A stretch of 64,000 nucleotides of DNA from Laburnicola sp. R22_1 (lineage: Eukaryota; Ascomycota; Dothideomycetes; Pleosporales; Didymosphaeriaceae), in NCBI GenBank assembly GCA_014281115.1, contig JACONQ010000019.1:1836165-1900164 (forward strand). The letters are read 5' to 3'. The translations under genes and the position numbers were made by a program. The notes under the pieces were generated by a model, which worked only from the letters and a program-made list of their open reading frames with translations, was not told where the DNA came from and searched no databases. The number at the start of each line of letters is the position of its first letter. The stretch's first letter is position 1. Shown one piece after another: positions 46,291 to 57,147 of this stretch.

Positions 46291-46570
46291 TGTTATTAGA
46301 TAGACAGTCACTGTGAAATCCAGTGGGTAGGTGTGTACGATTATATGGCCCCTTACAGTGGTAATTAGTGTAAATCACTGTGATTTCACTGTGAAATACA
46401 CTGAGGAGGCTGGCGCACTACTGTTTTACACTGCCCCTGTACTATTCTAAATAGTACTAGTGCGGCTTAGTACTAGATAGTTACTTCTCGCGGTAGCCGA
46501 GCTTCTCCGACAGAACACACACAATCAATCAATCAACCTACCACTTTTCCATCTTAACTTATTAAGAATA
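46291..46570 (+). repeat. solo or truncated LTR, family B (plus orientation)
   Basis: Begins TGTTATTAGATAGACAGTCA. It contains GGAGGCTGGCGCACTACTG and a TACTTCTCGCGGTAGC stretch followed by CAATCAATC. Homologous in reverse to about 57148-57378. It lies between hAT coding sequence and hAT subterminal repeats, so it probably inserted into that element. Confidence 0.65.
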
Positions 46571-46589
46571 CCCGTATATTTGACAGTTG

Positions 46590-48247
46590 TATATCCCATA
46601 TTACTAGCCTAGCTTATTATTAGTAACTAGTGCTTTAAGCTTCTTAGCGATACTGTTAGCTAGGCGTTTAAAACTAGCTCGCTACTAAGCTTAAATATAT
46701 TGCAAAGCTGCTAGCAACTAAGCTCTAATTTTGCGTCTTTTTGGCTCTAATAGATTACTAAGCTTGCTAAAGAGGCGCTCGCACTCGTAGCTAAAGGCGG
46801 GGATTATTAGAATATTGATTACTAAGCGCGATAAATTGGGGTATTTTGGCGCTAGTTTAATATAGTAATAGATAGGGCAGCAACTATCTTTAAGCTGCTC
46901 GCGCGTCTATTTTAGCTCTAGTTTCTTCTACTACTTATACTTATTTATATCCTTGTTGTTATTATTGCTATTATTAGCGTTAGCTATTACGGTAATGGCG
47001 TCTTTAAGATCGCTAGACTACGCAGCTAGGCTACTTTTTGGCGCGTTAGTTAGCCTATATTACTACTAAAGCTACTTAAACACAGCGTTATTTTTTACTA
47101 ACTAGTCTAGCTTTTTACGCTAGCTATAATTATAGTAGCGCTTATAGTATAGGTGGAGAATTGTAGTAGCATATAGGTAAGGACTTACGTTAAGTTTAGC
47201 GTAGTAGTTATTAGCTTTAGTCTAGGCAGCGCGAAGGTTAATAGGTATATAATTCTCTAGAGCGCTAGGTTGCTTAAAGTTAACGCTCTTATACTACTTA
47301 ACGCGTAGCTTAAGCTTATAGAGTAGCGTTTTAAAGATTAGAATAACTAAGTAAAGTGCGCTAAACCTACCTAACTTACTACAACTTTTAAGCTGCTTTG
47401 TAGCGTCTTTAAGTAGCTTAAGCGCGTTAATATACTTTGTAATCACCGCCTAGTCTACGCTGTTTAGGCCGTCTAATTGCATTTATTTTAGCACGTTAGG
47501 AAGCTTATTACTACATCTTTTAGCGATATTGTTAAGATTGCGTGTGCGCTGTATATAGTAGTTAGCGTAGTTACTAATAGCGTGCTATAGCTTAGTAGCA
47601 TGTTTAAAGCAGCTATAGTATAAGTTCTAGCGCGTAATAACCGCCTTAATAGGCTCTAATATTAATTTCTTTTTGTGCATTAGTAGCTTTGTGTTAGCGA
47701 GGCGCTAAAAGTAATTAAACTTATTATATTGCTAAGGCGTTTGTATATAGTTAATCACATTAATAAATATACCCAAAGGGCTGTCTTTACGCTATTCTAC
47801 TATTAGTTACTTTTTATCTCTTAGCTCTATTGCGTTATTATTATATAAGTTAGAATTCTTGCTAAAAATAATAGCCTGGGCAATAAGATTAATTATATGT
47901 GGACTGTAGCGAAGGCGGTAGTAAGAGGTAGTAAAGCCATACTAACTAGTAAGGTAGCTAACTACAGTATTATTAGCGTAGGCGTTATTAAGCACAAAGT
48001 AGTCTAGCTTTAATAGACCTATTCTAAACTTCTATAGTGTTTAAGTAATAACCTTAGTAATTCTCTTACTAGTGTGGGCGCCTACTAGCTGCGGCAGCGC
48101 TATAGGCAAGTCTACTAGCTTGCCTAACACATTAGTGTAGTGAGCTATAACTCTAAAAAAGCCACACTTGCCTCCCTTTATTGTCTAACCATTAAAGCTT
48201 ATATAGATCTTGCTTCTTAATTTGGATAGCGCTATAACAACAAGCAG
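46590..48247 (-). pseudogene. hAT transposase fragment, RIP-mutated, cut off at the aspartate kinase gene
   Basis: Minus-strand frame from about 48247: LLVVIALSKLRSKIYISFNG, then TIKGGKCGFFRVIAHY, and near the C-terminus NLSRLVINILIIP followed by SYECERLFSKLSNLLEPKRR, the hAT dimerisation signature. The parallel positions in the 7072-12839 element show that the first third of the protein is missing. The fragment starts about 10-20 bp from the stop codon of the aspartate kinase gene. Many TAA/TAG stops, no sign of activity. Confidence 0.8.
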
Positions 48248-48257
48248 CCCGCCAGCT

Positions 48258-49938
48258 CTATTCCAAAAACGTAAAGAGATTCGTATGCACCACATTAAGC
48301 GCACGATCAGCCTCGCGTTCTTCAATGACGCAAGAAATGTTGATCTCGCTCGCACCTATGCCACAAATTAGCTTCCCAGTCCTCTACTGCAACATAGCGT
48401 GAGTAGTCATACATACCTTGCGAAATCATCTCAATGTTGATGTTATTGTCGCCCAAGACGCTGAAAAACCGCCCAGAGATGCCAATCATGTTCTTGAGCT
48501 GCTTGCCAACCAAGCTGACAATCGCCATGTCGGGCACGATGTCGATGGCGCCCAGGGCACCCAGCTCGTCAATCGCACCGTGCAGGTCCTTGTCCTGGAT
48601 CTTGTACTCGTCTTCGCCGCCGCCGCTGAGGAGGGCAGACTCGGAGTGCAGCGCCATGGAGACGTGGACTTCGGACGAGGAGATGAGGTCGACGGAGAGG
48701 TGCCAGCGGTCGAGGATGCTGAAGATGTTCATGAGGAAGCCGTGGGCGCGCGTGCGCTTGTTACTGTGCACGTTAAGCACGATAACGTTGTGCTTGATGG
48801 TGACGGCCGTGGGCCGCTTCGGGCGCTGCTGCTGCGTCATGACGCTCGATGAGCGGGTGCGGAAGAGGCCGATGGGTTTGGTGGGGATGAGAGGGGCCTC
48901 GTCGAAGCGGTCGGGGAAGATGAGCGTGCCGTTGCCGCGGGGGTTCATGACGTTTTTGATGCGGATGGGGATGCGGGCGCGGATGACCTGCTCCATGGTG
49001 AACGGGTGGATCACCTCGGAGCCGTAGAAGGTCAGTTCGGCCGCTTCCGACGGCGTGACGCTGGGGAGGAGGGCGGCCGTGGGCACTTTGCGCGGGTCGG
49101 CGGTAAAGATGCCATCTACCTCTTTCCAGATCTGCAGTTCGGCTGCCTTAATGCCGACAGCGACCAGGGCAGCACACAAGTCCGTATATCCGCGTCCAAC
49201 GGCGCTCAAGATGCCGCCTGGGACATTTCCAAAGAAGCCCGTAATGACGGGCACCTTGTCGCCACATGCCTCCACCTCCTGGCCCAAGGCCGCAGCCAGA
49301 TTCCCGTAGAACATGTCGCTGGGCGACGGGCTCTTGAGCACATCCGACACGTCGACGTACTGCGCTGGCGTGCCGCGGTCGTTCAAGAGCGCAGCCATAT
49401 AGCGGCAGCTCAGCTTCTCGCCCTTGCTCACGATCTTGTCCTCGGCACGGCTCGTCACCTCCTCCAGATGCTGGGCCGATTCCAAGATCTTGACCAGACC
49501 CTCGCACTCAGCATGGACGTCGGCCTCGAACTTGGCCAGAATCTCACCATCTTTCAGCGTATCCTTGGCGGCCTGGATGTGGTCGACGCGCAGAGCCTCG
49601 ACGATGTCGTCGTAGGCGCGCGAGCCCGCTTTCTCGGCGGCCCTCGCGCAGCGGAGGAGCCTGTTGGTGGTACCTTCGAGCTTGGTGTTGTTGCTGCGCG
49701 CGGAGCAGACGATGGCGGCGCGGTGCGTGTTCAGACCGTTCCTGCGCTGCGTCAGTGCCACCCTCTTCCATCCCATGTCCACCCACACGCACTCGACAAT
49801 GGCCGCTATACTCTCCGCGAACTTTCCTACCGAAGTACCGCCAAACTTGAGCACTACCCAGCCACCGGGGAGGTGCTTTTCCTCGGTGTGAGCTATCCGC
49901 TCGGACAAGTGCTTGTATCCATTTGCAGTGGTAGACAT
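48258..49938 (-). CDS. HOM3: aspartate kinase (aspartokinase), three exons, 522 aa
   Basis: Catalyses ATP-dependent phosphorylation of L-aspartate, the first step to threonine, methionine and isoleucine. The start chosen is ATG 49936-49938 (MSTTANGYKHL). A 28-residue upstream in-frame extension is unconserved in style. Motifs: VVLKFGGTSVGKF (ATP site), CSARSNNTKLEGTTN, SKGEKLSCRYMAALL, GRGYTDLCAAL and FTADPRKVP. Two C-terminal ACT domains follow, for feedback control. Two introns are inferred. 49742-49792 (51 bp, GTGCGT...CAG, branch CTGAC) keeps the frame and gives IVENGLNTHRAAIVCSARS. 48356-48416 (61 bp, GTATGT...TAG) removes a false C-terminus and restores QGASEINISCVIEER. The gene then ends FTFLE at TAG 48258-48260. 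Intact and GC-rich, though a hAT fragment abuts its 3' end. Confidence 0.95.
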
Positions 49939-50697
49939 GGTGCGTTCTGGATATCTTCTTTCAGACCAATTGATGGCCACGGTTATGTCTATGAACTTCC
50001 GAGGATGTCTATAATATGACAAGTGTTAAACTGTCAACGTGGTTACGGGAATGGCGTCGGTGGGGTTGGAAATTTCGGTGCGGCGGGGCTGACTCAAAGG
50101 AGGACACGCCGCAGTCGGCCAGATGGCTACATGCCAAGCCATCGAACAGGCCCCAAAAGACGCACTCGTCCTTGCACGGCCAACGCTCGTTCGCTGCTGG
50201 ACGCATGGATCCACCTGCCACGTCCGTATCAACGCGTCTCAACGTTTGCGCACACAAAACGTGCAGCGTGCATGTTTTCACAGGTAGCCTCTCGGACCGA
50301 GGACCCGTGGACGCCGACACGAGGAACAATTCATGTACACGTTACGAATGACGGACTTTATCGTCTATCTAAACACATACTGATAGTACAAGATCCGTCC
50401 CTAGACGGCCATCGATATGAAGACAGCCCAAGTGAATACCGACGCCGTGCAAATGCTGTTCAAACCCCCCGAAAACGCCACCCCTACACGGCCTTCGCCA
50501 AATCCTGTTGTACCTAGTAACCCGCCCACGCCATGCATGTTGCACCAAACCAGTCTTGTAAAGCCGTACCAGGCCCGCGTGCGCCAAATCGTGAACGAGA
50601 ATCGCAAAGACAAAGGCGTTGGGAGGAATAAATGAAATAGTCGTACTTGTTGCCGCCGCATCCAGAGACAAACGAGGGTGCACCAACACAGGCCCTC
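49939..50697. other. intergenic between BUR1 and aspartate kinase
   Basis: Holds the aspartate kinase promoter and 5' leader and the BUR1 3' region. Several frames of 100-160 codons here have no recognisable product. Confidence 0.5.
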
Positions 50698-52425
50698 CTA
50701 CCGCCTGTAAATGTCACGGTCCCGCTCGCGGGCCCTGTCTCTTCGGTCTGGGCTTCGTGAGCGTGTCCTGCCGTCTCGCCTTCCAACGTTGCGCGAATCC
50801 CCCGTCCGGTCCCGGTCTCGGTAGCCCCTGCCACGGTCCGAGCGATCGTCGGGATACCCGTCGCGTGAGTGGCCCGAGTCTCTGGAACCATGTCTGGCAT
50901 CTCTTGGCCTCTCGTCGGGATCCCGCGACCGCCTGTTGTCCCGAGGTCGGGACGCTTCATCGCCATAACTTGGAATATAACTATCTCCAGGTGGGGCGCG
51001 GTCGCGACCACCCTGTCCGTAACGCGGCGGGTTGGGAAGAGCATGCCGACCATCTGCGGGAGGCACTGGGAGGTTGCCATGTCGCGGCTCAGCACCGTTG
51101 CCCCAATGCGGCCGACGCTCTGGTGGAGGCGGTGGCGGCGCTCTGTGGTCGTATGGTTGAGGTCTGCGATCATGGGGACCTCCTCGCGGCCGATCAACAC
51201 CAGGAGGCCCTCTGTCAGCTGGCCCGTATCTCCTATCGCCATTGCCCCAGCCAGGAGCACCGCCGGGAGGGGGGCCAGACCCGGTCCATTCACCGTTCGG
51301 TCCACGGCCGACAGTACCTCCTGCGGGCGCTGGTGGTAGAGCCTGCTTCTGACCCCGCGCATTGCGCCGGTCAAGTTCATGTGAGTCGGCAAAGGTGGGA
51401 ATATCCTCCTCTCGCATCGGGCGGGGATCTTCTTTGAAATAAGGATGGTCGATAGCATCGATAGCGTTGATGCGCTTTCGCCAATCGAGCATAAGTAGCT
51501 TGCTAATGAGATCAAGTCCTTGCGGACTGAGCTCGCGAAACCTTTGAGGGATCTGTCCTGTGCAGGGCGGAAATCCCTTGATGGGCTCCGCGCCAGGCAG
51601 TTGGTTCCAACCAGGCATGTTGCCATGGTTAGGGGAGCCGACCAGCTCGAAGATAATCTGCGCTTGGTTGAGGTCACTCGATCCAGCTAGGATGGGCTTT
51701 CGCTTGAACATTTCGCCAAAGACGCAGCCGGCTCCCCACATGTCGATAGCCGGAGTGTACCGTCGTAGCTGGAGGAGCAGCTCTGGCGGGCGGTACCACC
51801 TGGTGACGACCAGTGTGGTGTAGTCGCGCCGAGCCTCGCCGTTGCCCTTGCCGCGCTGGGGTACTGGTTCGTCGTAGTGTCGGGCAAGGCCAAAATCGGC
51901 AATCTGAAGTCGGCCGCGGTTGTTGATGAGCAGGTTGGCGGCCTTCATGTCTCGGTGGAGGATGTGGTTGTCGTGCAAGTATTGGAGGCCTTTGAACAGC
52001 TGCAGCATGTAGCACTTGATCTGCGGCGCAGAGAAGTGCACGTCGGGGTTGTCGAGCAGGCCCGAGAGATCGTGGTCCATGTACGGCATGACCATGTACA
52101 GGATGGCGCGCTTCCTGCCCTCTGTCTTGGGCCGCTCGACGGACATCTCTTCCAGCTTTAGAACATTGTCGTGGGAGAGCATCTTGAGCAGTTTGATCTC
52201 GCGCAGCGCCGTGATGGGGAAGCCGTCCTTTTCGTTGTGCGTGAGGATCTTCTTCATGGCGAAGATCTGGCCGGAGCGGACGTGGCGCGACTGGTGGACT
52301 TCTCCGAAGGTACCCTCGCCCAGCTTCTTCAGCAGCTCGTACTCGCCGATCTTGGAACATCCCTTGAAGCGGCGCTGGAGGCCTTTTTTCGCAGGCGAGG
52401 CGTCGGCGCCGGCGGGGTTCGCCAT
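50698..52425 (-). CDS. BUR1: BUR1/SGV1-type cyclin-dependent kinase (CDK9-like), 575 aa
   Basis: Serine/threonine kinase that with a Bur2-like cyclin phosphorylates the transcription elongation machinery (RNA polymerase II CTD linker, Spt5) in the nucleus. Start ATG 52423-52425. The kinase domain spans residues about 28-340: [12 protein letters not shown] (Gly loop), FAMKKIL (Lys), [11 protein letters not shown] (the PITAxRE helix typical of CDK9/BUR1), [19 protein letters not shown] and the T-loop [18 protein letters not shown]. The C-terminal ~230 residues are low-complexity: Pro/Gly-rich, then an Arg-Asp/Arg-Ser tail ([11 protein letters not shown]...[15 protein letters not shown]). No intron needed. 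It is divergent from the NDUFB2-like gene with a 484-bp shared promoter. Confidence 0.93.
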   Translation of the reverse strand: MANPAGADASPAKKGLQRRFKGCSKIGEYELLKKLGEGTFGEVHQSRHVRSGQIFAMKKILTHNEKDGFPITALREIKLLKMLSHDNVLKLEEMSVERPKTEGRKRAILYMVMPYMDHDLSGLLDNPDVHFSAPQIKCYMLQLFKGLQYLHDNHILHRDMKAANLLINNRGRLQIADFGLARHYDEPVPQRGKGNGEARRDYTTLVVTRWYRPPELLLQLRRYTPAIDMWGAGCVFGEMFKRKPILAGSSDLNQAQIIFELVGSPNHGNMPGWNQLPGAEPIKGFPPCTGQIPQRFRELSPQGLDLISKLLMLDWRKRINAIDAIDHPYFKEDPRPMREEDIPTFADSHELDRRNARGQKQALPPAPAGGTVGRGPNGEWTGSGPPPGGAPGWGNGDRRYGPADRGPPGVDRPRGGPHDRRPQPYDHRAPPPPPPERRPHWGNGAEPRHGNLPVPPADGRHALPNPPRYGQGGRDRAPPGDSYIPSYGDEASRPRDNRRSRDPDERPRDARHGSRDSGHSRDGYPDDRSDRGRGYRDRDRTGDSRNVGRRDGRTRSRSPDRRDRARERDRDIYRR

Positions 52426-52909
52426 GGCGGGCGGCGTGTTGGATGCGGGCGCGGACGGTGAGGGTGCGAAAGGTGCGAGGGTGGCAAGTTTGGTTGGCAG
52501 TGGGCACTGGTCAGGGCGCCGTGGAACCTTTATATGTACGTGATTGCTGCTTGCATGAGCGCAGGGCGGAGCGCGGTGGGGACGGCTGGGGGGTTGGCAG
52601 GCTCGTGAGCGTGGCGAGCGCTGCCATAGAGGACACGAGGCCAGGTTCTATTGTGCTGGCGTCACAATAGCATGCGAGCCTAAGGCGTCGATGAGGGTGA
52701 GGATCGATGGACAAAGTAGCGGCGATGCCAAGCTCTTCCTTTGCCGCGTACCGTGCAGGGCAGCTTGCATCGAACCTCACCTCAAGGCTCACACACTGCA
52801 AACACTGTGAACACGCCACGAGCCATTGCAGCGCCCACACGGTAGCCACTCCCCCGTATTGATCGCTGCATCGCCCTCGCTGAATTGCTCGTCAGGTCCA
52901 CACGCCATC

Positions 52910-53133
52910 ATGGGCCCGCCCAAGTACCCGTCGCCGGCCAGCCACCCCATCAAGATCCCCCCGGTCCGCCCGCTGTACCGCTTCGCCGCCACGGGGCTCA
53001 GTGCCTCCATGTGGTTCTTCGTGCGTAAACGCTGCGCTGCACGGCGCCCAAGGGCTAACACGGGCAGTTGATGTACCGCGCGAAGAAGGACGGCCCTGCG
53101 CTCATGGGCTGGAAGCACCCGTGGGATCATTGA
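52910..53133 (+). CDS. NADH:ubiquinone oxidoreductase small subunit (NDUFB2/AGGG-like), 58 aa, two exons
   Basis: Exon 1 52910-53020 and exon 2 53068-53133. The 47-bp intron (GTGCGT, branch GGCTAACA, GGGCAG) falls after MWFF. Unspliced, the frame would run into unrelated sequence. The product is a short single-span membrane protein: a proline-rich N-terminal face (KYPSPASHPIKIPPVRPLY), a hydrophobic segment (FAATGLSASMWFFLMY) and the tail DGPALMGWKHPWDH. The MWF...YR...DG..L.G..HPWDH tail is what I recall for the fungal NDUFB2 (AGGG) accessory subunit of complex I in the inner mitochondrial membrane. Gene structure is firm; the family name is moderately certain. Confidence 0.75.
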
Positions 53134-53778
53134 GACGTCGGGACCAAGCGACGGAAGGAGGGCGCAATCACGACCGGATCACGACACCGATGCCGGACCT
53201 CGGGAAGGAATGTACATACTTTGTGTCGGCCATGGTCAGGCGTGCGCGCCGGCGACAGTGAGCTGCGACGGCAACTGCGACGGCGACCCCAGAAGCCGCA
53301 GTGCCGAGATATCAAATTCATCAAATTCAACTCAAGCAACTCTCCCGCGCGCGCTTCCTACTCGCTGCACAGTGTGTGCCCGGTGCCGTTCAGTGGATCA
53401 AAGCCCGTAGGCGATGACTCCCATGGGCCGATACATGTTCTGCCGAACGAGGCGGCAACGTCACTTGCTTGGCGCGCTGCGTGTGCTACCACCTGCAACC
53501 CTGCCCTGTATCTTGGTGTCAACCGTACTGTGACCTACTCAACTCCCGTTTCCCCTGACTTCGACACGGCCCCGGTGGTCTGCAAAGTAACGCAGGAATC
53601 GCTAGCCAGGTGAAGAAATTCACTCCACGCAAGCGTTTGCTCGACAGCACGGCAAGCGCCCTCAGCCAACGCCACGACAGGCAGGCGCCCGGTAAACACA
53701 TCTCCCGCTCCCATTCTTGCACGCGACAACGTGAGCACCACTCTTCTTCCCCAACAGACACCCCGTCCGCTATCTATA
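53134..53778. other. intergenic, nothing recognised
   Basis: A 130-codon frame at 53221-53613 lacks any recognisable feature. The stretch is the 3' side of the complex I gene and the promoter of the next gene. Confidence 0.5.
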
Positions 53779-54555
53779 ATGGCAAGCTGGCTCTCGTCGC
53801 TCTTGTCAGGTACAAACTCAACCCCCTCCATTGTGGCCCTCCACTACATCTGCACAATGGCGCACCTTGTGCGACGTTGCACAAGGCTCAAAATTGACAC
53901 ACTCCAGGAAACCAGGAAGACGTCAGTGTGCGTGACCTCAGCCTCGATGGAGCAGATGAGATATCAGAGGCGGAGCTCCTCCATGCCAGCAGGTCCTCCG
54001 CTCGTATGTATCCACGTCAAGGTGCTAATGTACACAGTGCCGTCCCTGTTCAGCAAAGACCTCCCGCCTTGCAATGCCGTCGTTCAAGTCGCGTACGAGA
54101 ATGTGATCAACGAGCTCCGCAAACGCTGGCTCAATCGCCGCGGCAAAGAATGTGTAGCAGAGACCTGTCGATATGTCAAGATGAACCTCGCCAACCAGAG
54201 CCTGCTGTGGCCCGTAACCGCCCTGCCACGTGAGAGAACGCAACGCAACCCCTGGCGCCGTGAACTCGTCTTCCAGTACGAGCTCCGGTGGATTGATTAC
54301 TTTACGCGCGAAGCCGAGACTTCGGAGCCCATCACTGAGTCTAAGATCATCAAGAGGGCTAGCCAGTCTCCCGTTCCAGAGGAGCTCGGCCTTGAGTGTG
54401 ACAGGGCAGATGTGCTGCAGATGTGGGATGCTTGGCTCCAGAAGAAACGTGCAAATCCCCCGTCGGCGCGCAATGGAGAGCAGTTGAATTGGCAGGCTGG
54501 GGTAGTCTTGGGGGTAGCCGACGCGAAAGCAACATCAGAGAGTCCGGGTATCTAG
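53779..54555 (+). CDS. unrecognised 214-aa protein, three-exon model
   Basis: Model: exon 1 53779-53809, exon 2 53908-54003, exon 3 54038-54555. Intron 1 (98 bp) is GTACAA...CTCCAG. Intron 2 is only 34 bp (GTATGT, branch GCTAAT, CACAG). Spliced, the protein reads MASWLSSLLSGNQEDVSVR, then DGADEISEAELLHASRSSAL, PSLFSKDLPPCNAVVQVAY, ENVINELRKRW, CRYVKMNLANQSLLWPVTAL and FQYELRWIDYFTREA. It ends at TAG 54553-54555. Both junctions keep phase and convert out-of-frame, feature-poor translation into even, charged sequence, which supports them. An unspliced 274-codon frame from 53731 is the alternative. No signal peptide or known domain; function unknown. Confidence 0.6.
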   Translation: MASWLSSLLSGTNSTPSIVALHYICTMAHLVRRCTRLKIDTLQETRKTSVCVTSASMEQMRYQRRSSSMPAGPPLVCIHVKVLMYTVPSLFSKDLPPCNAVVQVAYENVINELRKRWLNRRGKECVAETCRYVKMNLANQSLLWPVTALPRERTQRNPWRRELVFQYELRWIDYFTREAETSEPITESKIIKRASQSPVPEELGLECDRADVLQMWDAWLQKKRANPPSARNGEQLNWQAGVVLGVADAKATSESPGI

Positions 54556-55266
54556 CGCTAGGAGCGAGGCAGAAGTCACTGAGTTGATACGGGAGACTTG
54601 AAACGGTATGGACGCACTGTCTTTGGAACCCCGATCGGAACACCGCCTGAGCAGTTGCAGAGACTGAATGGGATAGTTCTATTACTAGGCCATTGTAATG
54701 GACGGCTTTGACGGCACAAATGCATCCAAAAGATACCAAAACACTATGTGCACGATATGGTCGGGTTGCAGGATCACTATCCCGTATGCGAGCTCATTGC
54801 ATCACGGTTTCGGGTAGGCGTACACAAAGCACCTAGAGATGCACACGATAATCTTTTCTTCAATGATCACTTTCATTACGCACTTCCAATTTCATAACCT
54901 TGCTTCACCTTCGCATTCACCAAGCCGCTACCCCACCTTAGTTATTTATTTTTCGGCGTCACCTACTAGACTATTGTTTACTTTTTCACTTACTTCCACG
55001 GCTTGCCCTACTGCACCACAACTTACCCTACTTCACCACGCTTGCTCTACCCCGCTCTTGGTATTTATATACCGCCCACCCCGACCTTTCTTCGCCTCTC
55101 CTCCTCCACCGCTTGACCGCACGCAAACTTCTAGCCACCTACCAGCCCCATCCAATCTTCGCTACCCGCAACCCCAACACACCGAAGTTTCCTCGCTCCC
55201 ATGTGCGTCCTCATTGCTCAGGCGGCTATACCTCGCTAACCCTATCAGCATCCCAACACCGTCAAC
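54556..55266. other. intergenic with pyrimidine-rich promoter
   Basis: From about 54900 to 55260 the plus strand is dominated by C/T (CTTCACC, CCCACC, CTACCCC tracts), the usual look of fungal promoters and leaders just before a start codon, here ATG 55267. Confidence 0.55.
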
Positions 55267-56110
55267 ATGGTCAAGTGGACCGCCGAGAAGGATCAGGTTG
55301 TATGTGATCCCGTCCCCAGACACACGCCTACGGGACGAGTCCATTCGGCCTTCGTATTGCCTACCCTGGGGCAACACACGGACTTCCAACCTTCGTCTTA
55401 GCACTGCATCAGAGCCTTACTAACGCCTATCCAGCTCCTCAGGGCGGTGTTCCAATTTCTCGAGATCAAGACGACCCCAGCCCTCCTCGAGCACCTAGCC
55501 GAGCAGATCGGCGAGGGTACGTCCACCCTCCCGACGCGAACATGGAACCTCGCCGCTGCCGTACTGACCTAGGCTTACTAACCGTGTCTACCTCTTTGCC
55601 TGCCGGCGCCGTGCTTTGCTTGTCTTTTTTTTTTTTTTTTTTTTTTTGGGGGAATCACTAACACACTCCACCGCAGGATGCACGCCCAAGGCCATCTCTC
55701 ACCGACTCAACAATATCAAGAACGCCGGGACTCCCAACAAGGTCCCCGCCGCTGACAAGGCACCGCTCCGCAAGAAGCTCACCCCGCTCAAGACGCCGGG
55801 TTCGGGCCGTGGACGTGGCCGTCCTCCCGCCAAGAAGGTCGTCCACGACGACGACGACGACGACGCCGAGGACGCCGACGACATCCCTGACAACCACTTC
55901 GATGCAGCCATGAGTCCGTCCGCTGGCCGCAAGCGGGCTAGGCAGTCTGCCGGTGCGGAGGACAAGTTTTCCAAGAAGAAGATGAAGGAGGAGAAGTTTT
56001 CCGACGATGAGGGCGTCGACGTGGGCGAGAGCGCTGAAGATGGAGACCATGAGGATGGTGAGGAGACGGAAGAGGAGATCGAGGAGACGGAGGAGATTGA
56101 CGAGATTTAG
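55267..56110 (+). CDS. acidic/basic nuclear protein with an N-terminal Myb-like short domain, 182 aa, three exons
   Basis: Exons 55267-55299, 55435-55516 and 55677-56110. Intron 1 is 135 bp (GTATGT, branch ACTAAC, CCAG). Intron 2 is 160 bp (GTACGT...CGCAG) and contains 23 consecutive T. Spliced, it starts MVKWTAEKDQV, continues LLRAVFQFLEIKTTPALLEH and EQIGEGCTPKAISHRLNNIK. This ~50-residue tryptophan-led helical domain recurs in many ascomycete proteins and resembles a Myb-like fold. The rest is disordered: GRGRGRPPAKK (AT-hook-like), runs of Asp, KKKMKEEKFSDDEG and a Glu-rich C-terminus to TAG 56108-56110. The likely site is the nucleus, as a chromatin- or DNA-associated factor; the exact role is unknown. 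Confidence 0.82.
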
Positions 56111-57011
56111 ACTGCGGATCATGGGCGTCTCGGCTTGGGCGCGCGGCAAAGCGTTCCAGCTGAGGGCCCCTTGCGCATGAGTAGCCCCATCTTGGTTTGG
56201 TGGTCTGGACTTGCGGACTGCCTGGCGTTATGGATGGGATGGGATATACGACTTTGGTATTGGGTCTCGAGAGGCGGGCTTAGATTTGGCTGGTCTCGGG
56301 GGTACTTCTTCCACTTGGGTGGAGTTGGTTGGCTGGGCAGAGCTTCTTTGCGAGGCATTGCCGTAGATAGCCTTTGGAATGAGATGTTTCCTTTACAGTT
56401 GTGTTACTGCTTTGCTTTGCTTTGCTTTGCTGTTGTGGGGTGTGCTTTATAGGTGGTTGTGAGGTCGGTGGGTTGTCTCGACCGGGTGTATTGGGCTTTG
56501 TCTGCTGTGCTGTTCACGTCTGTGTGTGTATGAGGCTTAGGTCTCGATGAAATGGTGAGGTTGTAAGATGGGATGGTATAATGCTGCGCGGTTCGCCGCT
56601 TATAGTAGAGTCAGTCAGTAGTCTACTACCACACATGTCTACATTATGCTATAGTATTCTACATACAACAAACTTTTGTCTCTACGAAGGTATGCACTTT
56701 ATTCAGTGTTTAGCTATCGCTGTGCGGGAGTTAGGCACTACTGCACTCTCGACTTCCGACAACGAGGTAACACCGTTAGCGGTCTGAACTAGAATGCGGC
56801 TGAATTATGCTTTTCCACAAGGGAAGGGGAATCTTCGGCTCTTGCCGGCGTCTTATGGCCCCCCTCCCTTTTGCACTGCAATTTTTAGCGCTGTCGAGGA
56901 GTTAGATGCGGGGCTTAGAAGTGTCATCTAGCCAATTAGATGGGTTGCCGTTGCCGAATGCATGCAGCCTTGCATCATCCAAGAACCACCGGAACGATTG
57001 CAGGGCCTGTA
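56111..57011. other. 3' flank and intergenic, nothing recognised
   Basis: Includes T/G-rich 3' sequence of the preceding gene (TTTGC repeats at 56411-56432). From about 56580 it is mixed sequence without a gene. Confidence 0.5.
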
Positions 57012-57147
57012 CGGAGGTGCCTTTCAAAAGTCCTTGCCCACCTTGGCGAGCAGGGGTCTGCGCCACATTCTTAATTTGGATATATATCCGATTACCTAAG
57101 TCTATAGAGATTCCTACCCTCCTTATACTTGTTACCTCCTGTCAGAT
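57012..57147 (-). mobile_element. truncated end of the same Tc1/mariner family as 57431-58964
   Basis: CGGAGGTGCCTTTCAAAAGT after a TA at 57010-57011 matches the left terminal repeat at 57431, followed by about 85 bp that parallel the 3' coding end (CCTACCCTCCTTATACTTG). It is cut off by the LTR sequence that follows. Confidence 0.7.

Noticed and set aside
49006..50019. 337-codon plus-strand frame opposite aspartate kinase
   Set aside because: Antisense shadow of a GC-rich coding exon. Its content is low-complexity and has no start context, and the opposite strand encodes a fully recognisable enzyme.
50514..51677. 387-codon minus-strand frame overlapping the BUR1 tail
   Set aside because: Out-of-frame shadow of the Arg/Pro-rich kinase C-terminus.
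51674..52507. 277-codon minus-strand frame over the BUR1 kinase domain
   Set aside because: Frame-shifted copy of the kinase coding region, with no domain of its own.
53731..54555. Unspliced 274-codon frame
   Set aside because: The spliced model starting at 53779 gives smoother composition and canonical splice and branch signals. The unspliced first part has no conserved look.
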